From NCBI GenBank assembly GCA_903868125.1, contig CAIPUE010000044.1:1-52354 (forward strand): 52,354 bases of DNA, in the 5' to 3' direction. This stretch comes from an uncultured bacterium. GTDB taxonomy: Bacteria > Cyanobacteriota > Vampirovibrionia > Gastranaerophilales > Gastranaerophilaceae. This document shows positions 28,558 to 36,214 of this stretch, in pieces. A program made the translations under genes and the position numbers. Positions within the stretch are counted from its first letter, which is position 1. Every line of letters begins with the position of its first letter. Below the pieces are notes generated by a model. That model was given only the letters and a program-made list of their open reading frames with translations. It was not told the origin of the DNA and made no database searches.

Positions 28558-29459
28558 GTAAAAAGTTTTTTGAAATTTTTATTAATTTCCTGCATTTTAT
28601 GCAGGTGAGTTTGATTTTTTTATCTTTCTGTATAATTCTATACTGGCTTTTACAGCTTGGGGGAGCTACGTTTATTCAACCGTTTGCCCCATTTTTTGAA
28701 ATAATAAAAGATATTACGCATCTTTTTTATGTTAGAACAGTAAAAGTAGATGAAGTTACCATAGATTTTTCGTTTTTAGTCGCAACTTTTGCAATCTTAT
28801 TTGTGGTATGGGGATTGAAATTTGTGATTGAAGCCCTTAAACTTCTTGAAACTAAATATGATATGGTTCACAACTATCTTAAAAGAAAAGCTGAGGATTT
28901 GTTCAATTTCACTCTTGAAACACAACATTCTATTAATGAATACAGATGTAATAATTTTTTAATTTTCATCAAATTTTCTGCATTAAATTTAGCAAAAAAC
29001 AATCTTTTTAACAAAGATGCAGATGCCGGCGTCGAACAAAAACAGGTAGAAATGTTGAAAAATTTTTATAATAATCTTGACTTATTTTTGCCATGCCAAA
29101 ATAAGCTTTTACAAGGCGGGGTTTTGTTATATTTTGATGATTTTAAAGATGTAGATAGAATTCTTTTTCAGCTCCAAGATATTATTTCAACTTTAAAACA
29201 AAAATATGAAGCCGAGAAATGGCAAGCAACTTATCTTTTAGGTATTGAAGCCTACTCAAATCAGGAAGAAATTGTACAAAAAGTAGAAAAATTAATAAAA
29301 TTGACAAATCTGGGACTGAAAGACAGAATGGTTTGTCTTGGAGAATTTAAGCAAAGATATTCATTACTGGACGCTCCTAAGTGTTATATAGAGGGAAAAG
29401 GAGTTTATCAGTTAACGAAAGGCGAGGAAGAAGTTTTTTATGTAAACAACTTAAGATAA
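28542..29459 (+). CDS. Membrane protein with cytoplasmic domain, function unknown
   Basis: The 305 residues contain two membrane segments (about residues 13-40 and 78-99) and a 200-residue cytoplasmic part. That part includes GGVLLYFDDFKDVDRILFQL, IISTLKQKYEAEKWQATYLL and GIEAYSNQEEIVQKVEKLIK, whose alternation suggests an alpha/beta fold, possibly a degenerate cyclase-like domain. The TTG start inside the end of panC is uncertain. I cannot assign a family. Confidence 0.6.
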   Translation: MFYKLGKKFFEIFINFLHFMQVSLIFLSFCIILYWLLQLGGATFIQPFAPFFEIIKDITHLFYVRTVKVDEVTIDFSFLVATFAILFVVWGLKFVIEALKLLETKYDMVHNYLKRKAEDLFNFTLETQHSINEYRCNNFLIFIKFSALNLAKNNLFNKDADAGVEQKQVEMLKNFYNNLDLFLPCQNKLLQGGVLLYFDDFKDVDRILFQLQDIISTLKQKYEAEKWQATYLLGIEAYSNQEEIVQKVEKLIKLTNLGLKDRMVCLGEFKQRYSLLDAPKCYIEGKGVYQLTKGEEEVFYVNNLR

Positions 29460-29520
29460 CTTTACTTGAAAAAGGGAGTGGTACTGTATTATAATGATTA
29501 TAAATAAGGTGTGATGAGAA

Positions 29521-30519
29521 ATGAGACAACAAAAAATAGCTGTGATAGGATGCGGAGTTTGGGGCAGAAATATTGTCCGAAACTTTAATAATTTGAATGT
29601 TTTGGATACTGTTTGCGATATAGATGAAGAAAACTTGAACAAGGTTATCCAAGAATATCCGCAAGTAAAAACAACAAAAGATTTTAATGACATTATCAAC
29701 AACCCTGAAATCACTGGTGTAGCAGTTGTAACTCCAAGTCATATGCATTATAAATTGGTCAAAGAAATGCTCTTGGCTGGTAAACATGTTTATGTTGAAA
29801 AACCGATTTCTACCGTGGCAGATGAAGCTCAAGATTTAACCAATCTTGCTAATGAACGCGGCTTAATTTTAATGGTCGGGCATTTGCTTTTGTACCATCC
29901 TGCGGTAAACAGGCTTAAAATGCTTATCGATGAGGGAATGTTGGGCGAAATAATCTACGCCCAAAGTGATAGATTAAATGTAAATTATTTTAAAAATGAC
30001 AGAAGTGTTATGTGGGATTTGGCTCCGCATGATGTTTCAATGATTAGCTATGTTATAGGCAAAGAGCCTAAACGTGTGATGTCTGCGATTGGGTGCTCTT
30101 CAAATAATGATGAAATTATGGATATTACCCACATCGGAATAGAATTCGAAGGCGGAGTTATAGCACATATTTCAGATAGTTGGATTACACCTAAAAAAAA
30201 TGTGACATTACTTGTCAGAGGAACTAAAGCTACCGCAATATTGGATGATACAGTTGCTGAAAATAAACTTCAAATTTTTGATAATTATGCAGGAGGTACA
30301 TCTAAAAATATTCAGTTGGATTATTTGGAAATAGAACCACTGAAGCTTGAATGTCAGCATTTTATAAGCTGCTGCAAAAATAGTAAAAAAGCTCGTTCGG
30401 ACGGTGAAAATGGCTATACTGTAGTAAAAATATTAGAAGAAGCTGAAAAGATTATGCTTGGTGAAAAAGTAAAAAAGCTTGATGAATTTAACTTTGCGCT
30501 ATCAAGACTAAAAAAATAA
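29521..30519 (+). CDS. Gfo/Idh/MocA family oxidoreductase
   Basis: This NAD(P)-dependent sugar-dehydrogenase-type enzyme of 332 residues has the Rossmann start IAVIGCGVWGRNIVRNFNNL, the conserved AGKHVYVEKPIS with catalytic Lys, and the WDLAPHDVSMISYVIGKEP helix. Members oxidise or reduce sugars and sugar nucleotides, for example UDP-HexNAcA in cell-surface glycan synthesis; the substrate here is unknown. A TATAAT lies about 35 bases before the start. A phosphatidyltransferase gene follows. Confidence 0.92.
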   Translation: MRQQKIAVIGCGVWGRNIVRNFNNLNVLDTVCDIDEENLNKVIQEYPQVKTTKDFNDIINNPEITGVAVVTPSHMHYKLVKEMLLAGKHVYVEKPISTVADEAQDLTNLANERGLILMVGHLLLYHPAVNRLKMLIDEGMLGEIIYAQSDRLNVNYFKNDRSVMWDLAPHDVSMISYVIGKEPKRVMSAIGCSSNNDEIMDITHIGIEFEGGVIAHISDSWITPKKNVTLLVRGTKATAILDDTVAENKLQIFDNYAGGTSKNIQLDYLEIEPLKLECQHFISCCKNSKKARSDGENGYTVVKILEEAEKIMLGEKVKKLDEFNFALSRLKK

Positions 30520-30536
30520 ATCGAAAAGGAGTTAAG

Positions 30537-31133
30537 TTGGCAAATATAATTACCATTTTTAGAATATTTTTGATATTCATTTCAACGTTTTTATTGTTTA
30601 AACATACTTCTTTTTCTTACATTTGTGCTCTTGTGCTTACAATAACTGCTTTTGCGCTTGACGGAGTTGACGGTTATGTTGCGAGAAAATTTAATGAAAC
30701 TTCAAAACTCGGTGCTATGCTCGATATTATGAGCGATAGGATTGCCGAAAACGCACTTTGGGTAACGTTTGCAGTATTAGGCTGGGTACCGATTGTATTT
30801 CCGTTAATCTCGCTTACAAGAGGGTTTATAACAGACGGAATAAGAAGCGTTGCAATGGAACAAGGATTTACCGCTTTTGGTGAAGCAAGTATGCAAAGCG
30901 ATAAAATAGGCTATTTTATTTGCAGTTCTAAGTTTTCAAGAATCTCTTACGCGGTTGCAAAATTGGTCGCATTTATTCTTATGATTATCGCAAAAACTCC
31001 GGGATTGGACAAGGATTTGGCAGCATTTTTCTCTGCAATTGCTTATATGGCTGCGATTTTTGCAATATTATTCTGTGTGTTGAGAGGTTTGCCTGTTGTA
31101 TTTGAAAGCAAGAAGTTTTTTGCTAAAAAATAG
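30537..31133 (+). CDS. CDP-alcohol phosphatidyltransferase (PgsA-like)
   Basis: This 198-residue integral membrane enzyme has the diagnostic active-site pattern D-x2-DG-x2-AR-x8-G-x3-D-x3-D, seen as DGVDGYVARKFNETSKLG followed by AMLDIMSD. Family members move a phosphatidyl group from CDP-diacylglycerol onto glycerol phosphate, inositol or similar alcohols; glycerol phosphate is the likeliest acceptor. TTG at 30537 is the start, preceded by AAAAGGAGTTAAG. About five or six membrane segments are expected. Confidence 0.9.
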   Translation: MANIITIFRIFLIFISTFLLFKHTSFSYICALVLTITAFALDGVDGYVARKFNETSKLGAMLDIMSDRIAENALWVTFAVLGWVPIVFPLISLTRGFITDGIRSVAMEQGFTAFGEASMQSDKIGYFICSSKFSRISYAVAKLVAFILMIIAKTPGLDKDLAAFFSAIAYMAAIFAILFCVLRGLPVVFESKKFFAKK

Positions 31134-31143
31134 GAATAAATAA

Positions 31144-31692
31144 TTGAAAAAAATTAATGTTGTATTATTTGAACCGGAAATCCCACAAAATACCGGAAAT
31201 ATAGCAAGATTATGCGCCTGTACGGGTGCAAATCTTTTTCTGGTAGGCAAATTGGGATTTTCGCTTTCTGATAAATATACAAAACGCGCTGGGTTGGATT
31301 ATTGGGAAAGTGCTAATATCAGAAAAATTGATACCTTAGAGCAATTGCAATCTGAGTTTAAAGACGCTACTTTTTATTATCTGACAACTAAAAGCAAGAA
31401 ATCTTATTTTGATGTTAAATTTAAGGAGGGGGATTTTGTAATGTTTGGTCCCGAAACGAGAGGAATTCCTGAAACAATTTTAGATGCCAATAAAGAAACG
31501 GCGATTACGATTCCAATGTTGGAAGGTCAAAGAAGTTTGAACTTGTCAAATTCTGTTGCAATAGTAGTTTATGAGGCGATAAGACAAAATGGGGGGGGGA
31601 AATGGATAAACATTTTGACGAAAAATATGTTAAAACTCTTTTGCCAAAACGCCCAGAGAATTCTCATAAGGGAACTTTTGGGCATGTGTTAA
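31144..31692 (+). CDS. trmL: tRNA (cytidine(34)-2'-O)-methyltransferase, C-terminus altered by G9 tract
   Basis: TrmL methylates the wobble base of certain leucine tRNAs with S-adenosylmethionine. The SPOUT motifs are present: EPEIPQNTGNIARLCACTG, FGPETRGIPE and the knot IPMLEGQRSLNLSNSVAIVV. The family normally ends about ten residues later. Here the frame passes through nine G (31591-31599) and continues about 30 residues inside the next gene. With eight G it would stop at TAA 31607-31609, overlapping the nnrD start, the normal arrangement. The start is TTG 31144. Confidence 0.92.
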   Translation: MKKINVVLFEPEIPQNTGNIARLCACTGANLFLVGKLGFSLSDKYTKRAGLDYWESANIRKIDTLEQLQSEFKDATFYYLTTKSKKSYFDVKFKEGDFVMFGPETRGIPETILDANKETAITIPMLEGQRSLNLSNSVAIVVYEAIRQNGGGKWINILTKNMLKLFCQNAQRILIRELLGMC

Positions 31693-31793
31693 ATATTGCG
31701 GGTTCGGAGTTTTATACAGGGGCTGCTTTTTTTTCCAGTGTCGCACCGTTAAAAGTATTCCGTGGAATGGGCGGCTTCCTATTAGCTTGTTAA
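31602..31793 (+). pseudogene. nnrD: NAD(P)H-hydrate dehydratase, truncated N-terminal fragment
   Basis: The 63 residues read LPKRPENSHKGTFGHVLNIA then GSEFYTGAAFFSSVAPLKV, the N-terminal core of ADP/ATP-dependent NAD(P)H-hydrate dehydratase, an enzyme of about 280 residues that repairs hydrated nicotinamide cofactors. The frame stops after GGFLLAC and nothing related follows, so the rest has been lost. The break coincides with the start of the rearranged region at 31.8 kb, suggesting that the insertion or deletion event cut this gene. Confidence 0.8.
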
Positions 31794-31971
31794 AATAAGT
31801 TGCTATATTCGAGATGAAATGTATATTAAATTTCATTTGTTAATATCTATACAAAAATAGCAGCTTTAGCCAATTTTGTTTTTCCTGGTGCAACACATAC
31901 AAGATTTTCTCATTTATATTACTTTTACCTATGTTGAAACAAGTAGTAGGATAAATAGATTTCAACGATTA

Positions 31972-32709
31972 CTACCCCAAAAAATCTAAGATTGCATTGA
32001 TTATTGTAAGCGGGTGAGCAGGGCAACCTGGGATGTATAAATCAACTTTATGTTTTTCTAAAAATTCTCTATTTATTTCTTCTGAATTTTGATATATACC
32101 ACCACTTATAGCACAAGCTCCTACTAAAATTACAATCTTAGGTTCTGAAATCGCCTGATATGTATCTTCAAGAGCCTTAGCCATATTCTTTGTAATTGGT
32201 CCTGTTATAACAACTCCATCAGCGTGTCTTGGGGAGGCTACAAATTCAATTCCGAATCTTCCCATATCAAAATTAGCATTTGAACAAGCTCCCAATTCCA
32301 TCTCGCAAGAGTTACAACCACCTGCTGAAATCTGTCTTAACTTCAAAGAACGTCCAAACGTTTTCTTGATAAACTCTGTTGATTTGATTGAGTCTAATTC
32401 ACCCTTTGTAATTAAATTATCGCGTAACGTAGAGCCTATTTTGTGAAAATTGCTGAGTTTAATAACATCTGAGCCACAAATTCTCTCACATTCTCCGCAA
32501 AAAATACATCTACCTAAATCTATCGATAAATCTGCACCTAACTCAATTATGGCATTTGTAGGGCAAATATTTTTACACTTTTCACAATTCGTACATTTTT
32601 CAGCACAAATTTTAGGTAATCCTCTAAAGGAATCACTTACGGTAGCATTTTTAATATCTTTTATAACCTGATTTTTTTGTAATTCTATACATTTAATTGT
32701 TTCTAACAT
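31972..32709 (-). CDS. Ferredoxin-NuoB-like fusion (energy-converting hydrogenase small subunit type)
   Basis: The N-terminal part (about residues 30-85) has two [4Fe-4S] motifs, CTNCEKCKNICP and CIFCGECERIC. The C-terminal part (115-245) matches NuoB and the group 4 [NiFe] hydrogenase small subunit, with GGCNSCEMEL, VLVGACAISGG and PGCPAHP giving the four cysteines of the proximal cluster. Such subunits pass electrons within membrane complexes (EchC, HycG). No other subunit is nearby: it begins ten bases after a broken phage gene and ends before the truncated nnrD. It is likely an orphan carried by a rearrangement. Confidence 0.85.
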   Translation of the reverse strand: MLETIKCIELQKNQVIKDIKNATVSDSFRGLPKICAEKCTNCEKCKNICPTNAIIELGADLSIDLGRCIFCGECERICGSDVIKLSNFHKIGSTLRDNLITKGELDSIKSTEFIKKTFGRSLKLRQISAGGCNSCEMELGACSNANFDMGRFGIEFVASPRHADGVVITGPITKNMAKALEDTYQAISEPKIVILVGACAISGGIYQNSEEINREFLEKHKVDLYIPGCPAHPLTIINAILDFLG

Positions 32710-32719
32710 TCTTTACACC

Positions 32720-33045
32720 TCAACACGAAATCTTACATGTTCCGCTTGCCTTTGAAATTTCTGCATTCATTTTATCAATCAATTTTTCAAAAATCTCAGC
32801 AGAAGACGATTTTTCAGCCTCCTGAATTTCAACTGAACTGTCATCAGGAATAACCGCAATTGCATCTTGCACCATATTCTCAAGTAAGTCAGCAAGTGTT
32901 TCGGTTTCTTCTTTTGATGCTCCTCTTGGGTGCTTCCCAACGAGATGTGGAATCCCATATTTTTCAGTAAAGACAACCCAAAACTTCATCCCGCCCTTTT
33001 TAAAAGTAACGGGCCAGAAGACTCGAGAAAGAACTCTTTCGCCAT
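32720..33045 (-). pseudogene. Mu gp29-like portal (DUF935) internal fragment
   Basis: Reading upstream of the ATG at 32989 extends the family match: RVFWPVTFKKGGMKFWVVF, then TEKYGIPHLVGKHPRG and LADLLENMVQDAIAVIPDD, typical of Mu-like portal proteins. A stop near 33050 cuts the N-terminal side. The C-terminal side diverges after FEKLIDKMNAEISKA. About 105 of roughly 500 residues remain. It shows that Mu-like late genes once lay here on the minus strand, the same strand as the tail genes at 44-47.6 kb. Confidence 0.75.
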
Positions 33046-33348
33046 ATTAGGGCATTTTGGCTTGTCAACAAATTGACATGATTGTAAAATCTTATTTTCC
33101 ACTATTACTTAATTCCTGGAGGTCGAACTCCTCCCATTGTAATATCAAAAATATCACTTCAATCACTCATTTCACTAATGTATTTTCCGTTTTAATTAAA
33201 TTGTCAATTTGTTCTTAATATTTTTTCACACTATACTAGCCACTTGGGCTAGTTGCGGGATGTAAAAATTTTTCATATTGCCAATTAATTAAGGCTCATA
33301 TGAATGGATCTTTGTTATAATACTTATATAAAATTGGAGTTTAAAGAA
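33046..33348. other. Junction intergenic region
   Basis: Three hundred bases without a gene. They hold a GGAGG/CCTCC hairpin near 33119-33136, whose TTCGA loop only superficially resembles a tRNA T-arm, and an ACTAGCC/GGCTAGT hairpin at 33234-33252. A TATAAT at 33315-33320 is the probable -10 box of the next gene. Confidence 0.5.
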
Positions 33349-34920
33349 ATGCCTTTAGTTGAAAAGAAGTGTAAAATGGACAAATCTCTACTTTATGAAA
33401 AAGTAGAGCAATATGTTTTAGATTATAAAAAATTTATTAGCTTATTGATATTTGACACTAATGAACTACAATCGATTAAAATTCTTTTAGAAAAAATCAT
33501 TTCAAATATTGAAAGTGCTAACTATTTAATTAGAGAAAATAAAATAAATGAGGCAAAAATAGTTTTAAATAGTTCTTTAAAAACAGTTGTCTTAGTTATT
33601 TACTTATGTTGTTTTCCTTCTAAAGTTGAAGAATATCTAGCGGACAGTCAATTACTAACCCTAGAAAAGGATATAGATGATTTTGTTATGGCTATAAACG
33701 ATGAAAAAGAGCAAGCTAAACAAGGAATAACAAGATTATACTTAATTAAAGAATATGAAAATAATTTCAACAGATTAGTCCCATTAGCTAAAGAAAAAAT
33801 ATTAAAAATTATAAATATAAATCAATTCAAATGTGATGATGAGATACTAGCAAAATTAAGTATTTTTTTTAAGGACTTCAACCCATTTTTCTTAAACCTT
33901 GAATTTATGTCCAGAGAGCTAAAAAATAATGGATATAACATAGAACAAGGGGCCAATAAGCTGGAGATAGAGTCAATAATATTACCACTTTTAAACAAAA
34001 CTTCTAAAATTATTGATGGGTCCTTTTTAGAATGGCAGACGAAAAAAATATTGGAAAATGAAAGTAAAGAGTTATTTTTAAACATTAACAGGTCAGTTTT
34101 TCCGCCTATATATTTTTTGAAGCGAATAGTTAAGCCTTGCAACAATATGCAGGCTGAAAAGGTATATAATAGAATTGGCAGACAATATAACGCTTTAGAC
34201 TCATTTGTTTATGATGGTATTATTCCAGAAATTAGTTATGAAAAAAAAGTTGTTTTCTTTATTGATATATTAGCATTTAAATCAATGATTGAAGGTGAGG
34301 GAGAAAATCAGGAAAATAAAAAAACGGCTAATGAAATATATAAACTTTTTGATGATATGCAAAAACATTCTTATGAGTTTAACTCAGTAAATAGCAACAT
34401 GGTTAGCAATATTAAAATAACCCATTTTTCAGATAGCTTAATTATATCCTTTGGGGAAGAAGATAAATTTAATATTTTTGGAGTAATATACTCAATACTA
34501 AGGTTACAGTATTGGCTGCTTAAAAACCATAAAGTACTATTAAGAGGGGGCTGTGCATATGAGGAGTTATTGCATAATGATAATAGAGTATTTGGTAAGG
34601 GGTTAAATTCAGCTTATAACTTAGAGAGTAAATTTGCTAAAAATCCGAGAATTATAATCCCTGAAGAAATTATAAACGAATGTTGTGTTAATAATGAAAC
34701 CAGAGAAAACCTGAAAGAGTTACTGGCAAAAGATGATGATGGCTTTTGGTATGTTGACTATATAAACATTAAACATTTAATGTCAAATGAGGAAAAATTA
34801 TTCAAAGAATATTTAACTTGCATAAAAGAAATTATCAAAAACAATATAAACAATGACGATGAGTCGATAAGAAAAAAATATTTATGGTTGCAAAGTAAAT
34901 ACAATGAAGTTCAGTATTAA
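33349..34920 (+). CDS. Protein with C-terminal class III nucleotidyl-cyclase-like domain
   Basis: ATG 33349 is preceded by TTGGAGTTTAAAGAA; an earlier in-frame ATG lies before a TATAAT box and is unlikely. Of 523 residues, the first 290 are mostly helical and unrecognised. Residues 300-460 look like an adenylate/guanylate-cyclase fold: VVFFIDILAFKSM (Asp306) and HFSDSLIIS (Asp362) supply the two metal-binding aspartates, then LRGGCAYEELL, VFGKGLNSAYNLE and NPRIIIPEEI follow the family order. Such domains occur in Pycsar-type antiphage cyclases, but no effector gene adjoins. The function is inferred. Confidence 0.6.
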   Translation: MPLVEKKCKMDKSLLYEKVEQYVLDYKKFISLLIFDTNELQSIKILLEKIISNIESANYLIRENKINEAKIVLNSSLKTVVLVIYLCCFPSKVEEYLADSQLLTLEKDIDDFVMAINDEKEQAKQGITRLYLIKEYENNFNRLVPLAKEKILKIININQFKCDDEILAKLSIFFKDFNPFFLNLEFMSRELKNNGYNIEQGANKLEIESIILPLLNKTSKIIDGSFLEWQTKKILENESKELFLNINRSVFPPIYFLKRIVKPCNNMQAEKVYNRIGRQYNALDSFVYDGIIPEISYEKKVVFFIDILAFKSMIEGEGENQENKKTANEIYKLFDDMQKHSYEFNSVNSNMVSNIKITHFSDSLIISFGEEDKFNIFGVIYSILRLQYWLLKNHKVLLRGGCAYEELLHNDNRVFGKGLNSAYNLESKFAKNPRIIIPEEIINECCVNNETRENLKELLAKDDDGFWYVDYINIKHLMSNEEKLFKEYLTCIKEIIKNNINNDDESIRKKYLWLQSKYNEVQY

Positions 34921-34938
34921 TTTTTTCACAACTTCTTC

Positions 34939-35019
34939 TAGAGAAGTTCGCCAAGGCTCACTTCCGGATTTAAAGCTCCGACTCCCCATTTTGCTGACGT
35001 CGGCAAAATGGTCTTTTAC
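34939..35019 (+). repeat. Left copies of the 45-base repeat and 26-base palindrome
   Basis: Bases 34939-34983 match 50796-50840 at 44 of 45 positions. The palindrome 34986-35011 (CCATTTTGC...GCAAAATGG) is the exact reverse complement of 50924-50949, and TCTTTTAC follows both. The palindrome could be a terminator of the upstream gene. The pair marks the left edge of the prophage region. Confidence 0.75.
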
Positions 35020-35130
35020 AACAAGGGTTAATAAAAAATGAATTTAGTATCTGTGACTCTGAGAAAAATTTTCTTTCAGTTTAAGAAAAACTTCCCCAAC
35101 TTTTTATCATTTTTGAAGAATTTTATAAAT

Positions 35131-35148
35131 TTCTCAAACCATCTGCTA
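35131..35148 (+). repeat. Left copy of TTCTCAAACCATCTGCTA
   Basis: This 18-base sequence recurs exactly at 51381-51398. At each end a degenerate second copy stands about 21 bases away (TTCTCAAATGG on the left; CTTAAACTATCTGCTA on the right). Matching short repeats at both ends could be transposase-binding sites. Confidence 0.6.
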
Positions 35149-35171
35149 CTTTTTCTCAAATGGTATAGATC

Positions 35172-35290
35172 CTGAAAGTCTAAAAAGGGCTATAAGACAG
35201 ATCCAAAATATTGAAGTCGAAAATGAAGAGTATCAGGTAATATTAACAACTATGGAATATCCAGAAGAATTTGTATACTTTCGCAGGTAA
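35172..35290 (+). pseudogene. Possible gene remnant
   Basis: One frame reads NGIDPESLKRAIRQIQNIEV and then ENEEYQVILTTMEYPEEF before stopping at 35288-35290. The charged, helical composition looks protein-like, yet there is no start codon or ribosome binding site and no upstream continuation. It may be the tail of a gene broken by insertion. Weak. Confidence 0.25.
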
Positions 35291-35300
35291 AATTGTAAAA

Positions 35301-36053
35301 AAGTAATCGAAGATTTTAGGGCTGTTGTTTAGTGTTTGTGCGGATTTATACCGCTTCCCCCAGTTTGATAAAAAGGTAATCGAAATGCCCAGAATGCCCG
35401 AACAATTACCTTTTTAATTTTAGAAAAAAGTAATTCAAATTGGATTTTTTTAGCGGAGATTAGCTTGTTATCTATCTTGTAGCCCTGTGGCATTTTTATG
35501 GGCAATCCGGTAATTTCATTTCCCCAATATCCAAATTCCCCCGAAGTCGGTATAACTTTCATGGACAAATGGAAAGGCAAGTAATTGAAATTTAATGCCT
35601 ATTTCATAAACTGTATGGGCGTTTGAGCCACTTCCCCCATTAGACGAACCAGTAAGTAATTAATGTCCGAAATGTCCGGTTTTCATCCTTAAAAAGTCCG
35701 GCTCTCGGACACGGATTTTGCCTCTTTATCTATATATATCTAGCTTTCAGGCATGGACATTTTATTTTTCGTTCAATTACCTGAAAGCCTTAATTCCCTC
35801 TAAAGTCGGAAGTGTTTACAAAGCTTTTAAAACAGGTGTTTCCGCTTTTAAACGTGGAACTCACTTCCCTCTCGTTTCGATTACCTGAAATGAGAATTCT
35901 CATTCTGTCTGTTATTTATATCATATCAACCCAAACCCTTTAAGGGGGAAGTTTTCGTGCGAATTTTTGCCAAAATTTTCAATATTTGATTAAAAATAGA
36001 AAATAAATGTGCCCAAGTAATCGAAATTTCAAATTTCAGGTAATTGAAGCACG
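35301..36053. repeat. Array of about ten AGGTAATYGAA motifs
   Basis: The motif AGTAATYGAA or its complement occurs near 35301, 35374, 35404 (minus), 35429, 35578, 35654, 35771 (minus), 35871 (minus), 36014 and 36038, some copies degenerate. Two copies lie in a longer repeated context with CTTCCCCCA before and an ATGCCC/ATGTCC end. No gene is supportable in this stretch. Clusters of short sites in both orientations before muA match the transposase-end and operator arrangement of Mu-like phages; binding is inferred. Confidence 0.6.
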
Positions 36054-36214
36054 AAATATTTGAATATATTTAAACAAGAACGAACACATTTCCCCCAAAT
36101 CGGTTCCAATTTGAGAGTAAACGATTTATCATTCAGGACAAGCGGATTGCGAGCAGAGGGCGAAACGAAGTGCAGACCCGTTTAATGCGAGCAACCAAGT
36201 TGAGGAATCAAGAT

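Noticed and set aside
33100-33140. GGAGG..TTCGA..CCTCC resembling a tRNA T-arm, considered as a displaced tRNA end
   Set aside because: The TTCGA is shifted by two bases relative to a proper T-loop and no acceptor strand follows.
33250-33258. GTTGCGGGA matching the tRNA-fMet acceptor end, considered as the other att of an element at tRNA-fMet
   Set aside because: Only nine bases match and flanking bases differ; too short to support an att claim.
35329-35580. An 83-codon minus-strand frame in the gene-free left end of the prophage
   Set aside because: It has no ribosome binding site, resembles no family and is built across copies of the AGGTAATYGAA repeat, so it is most likely chance.
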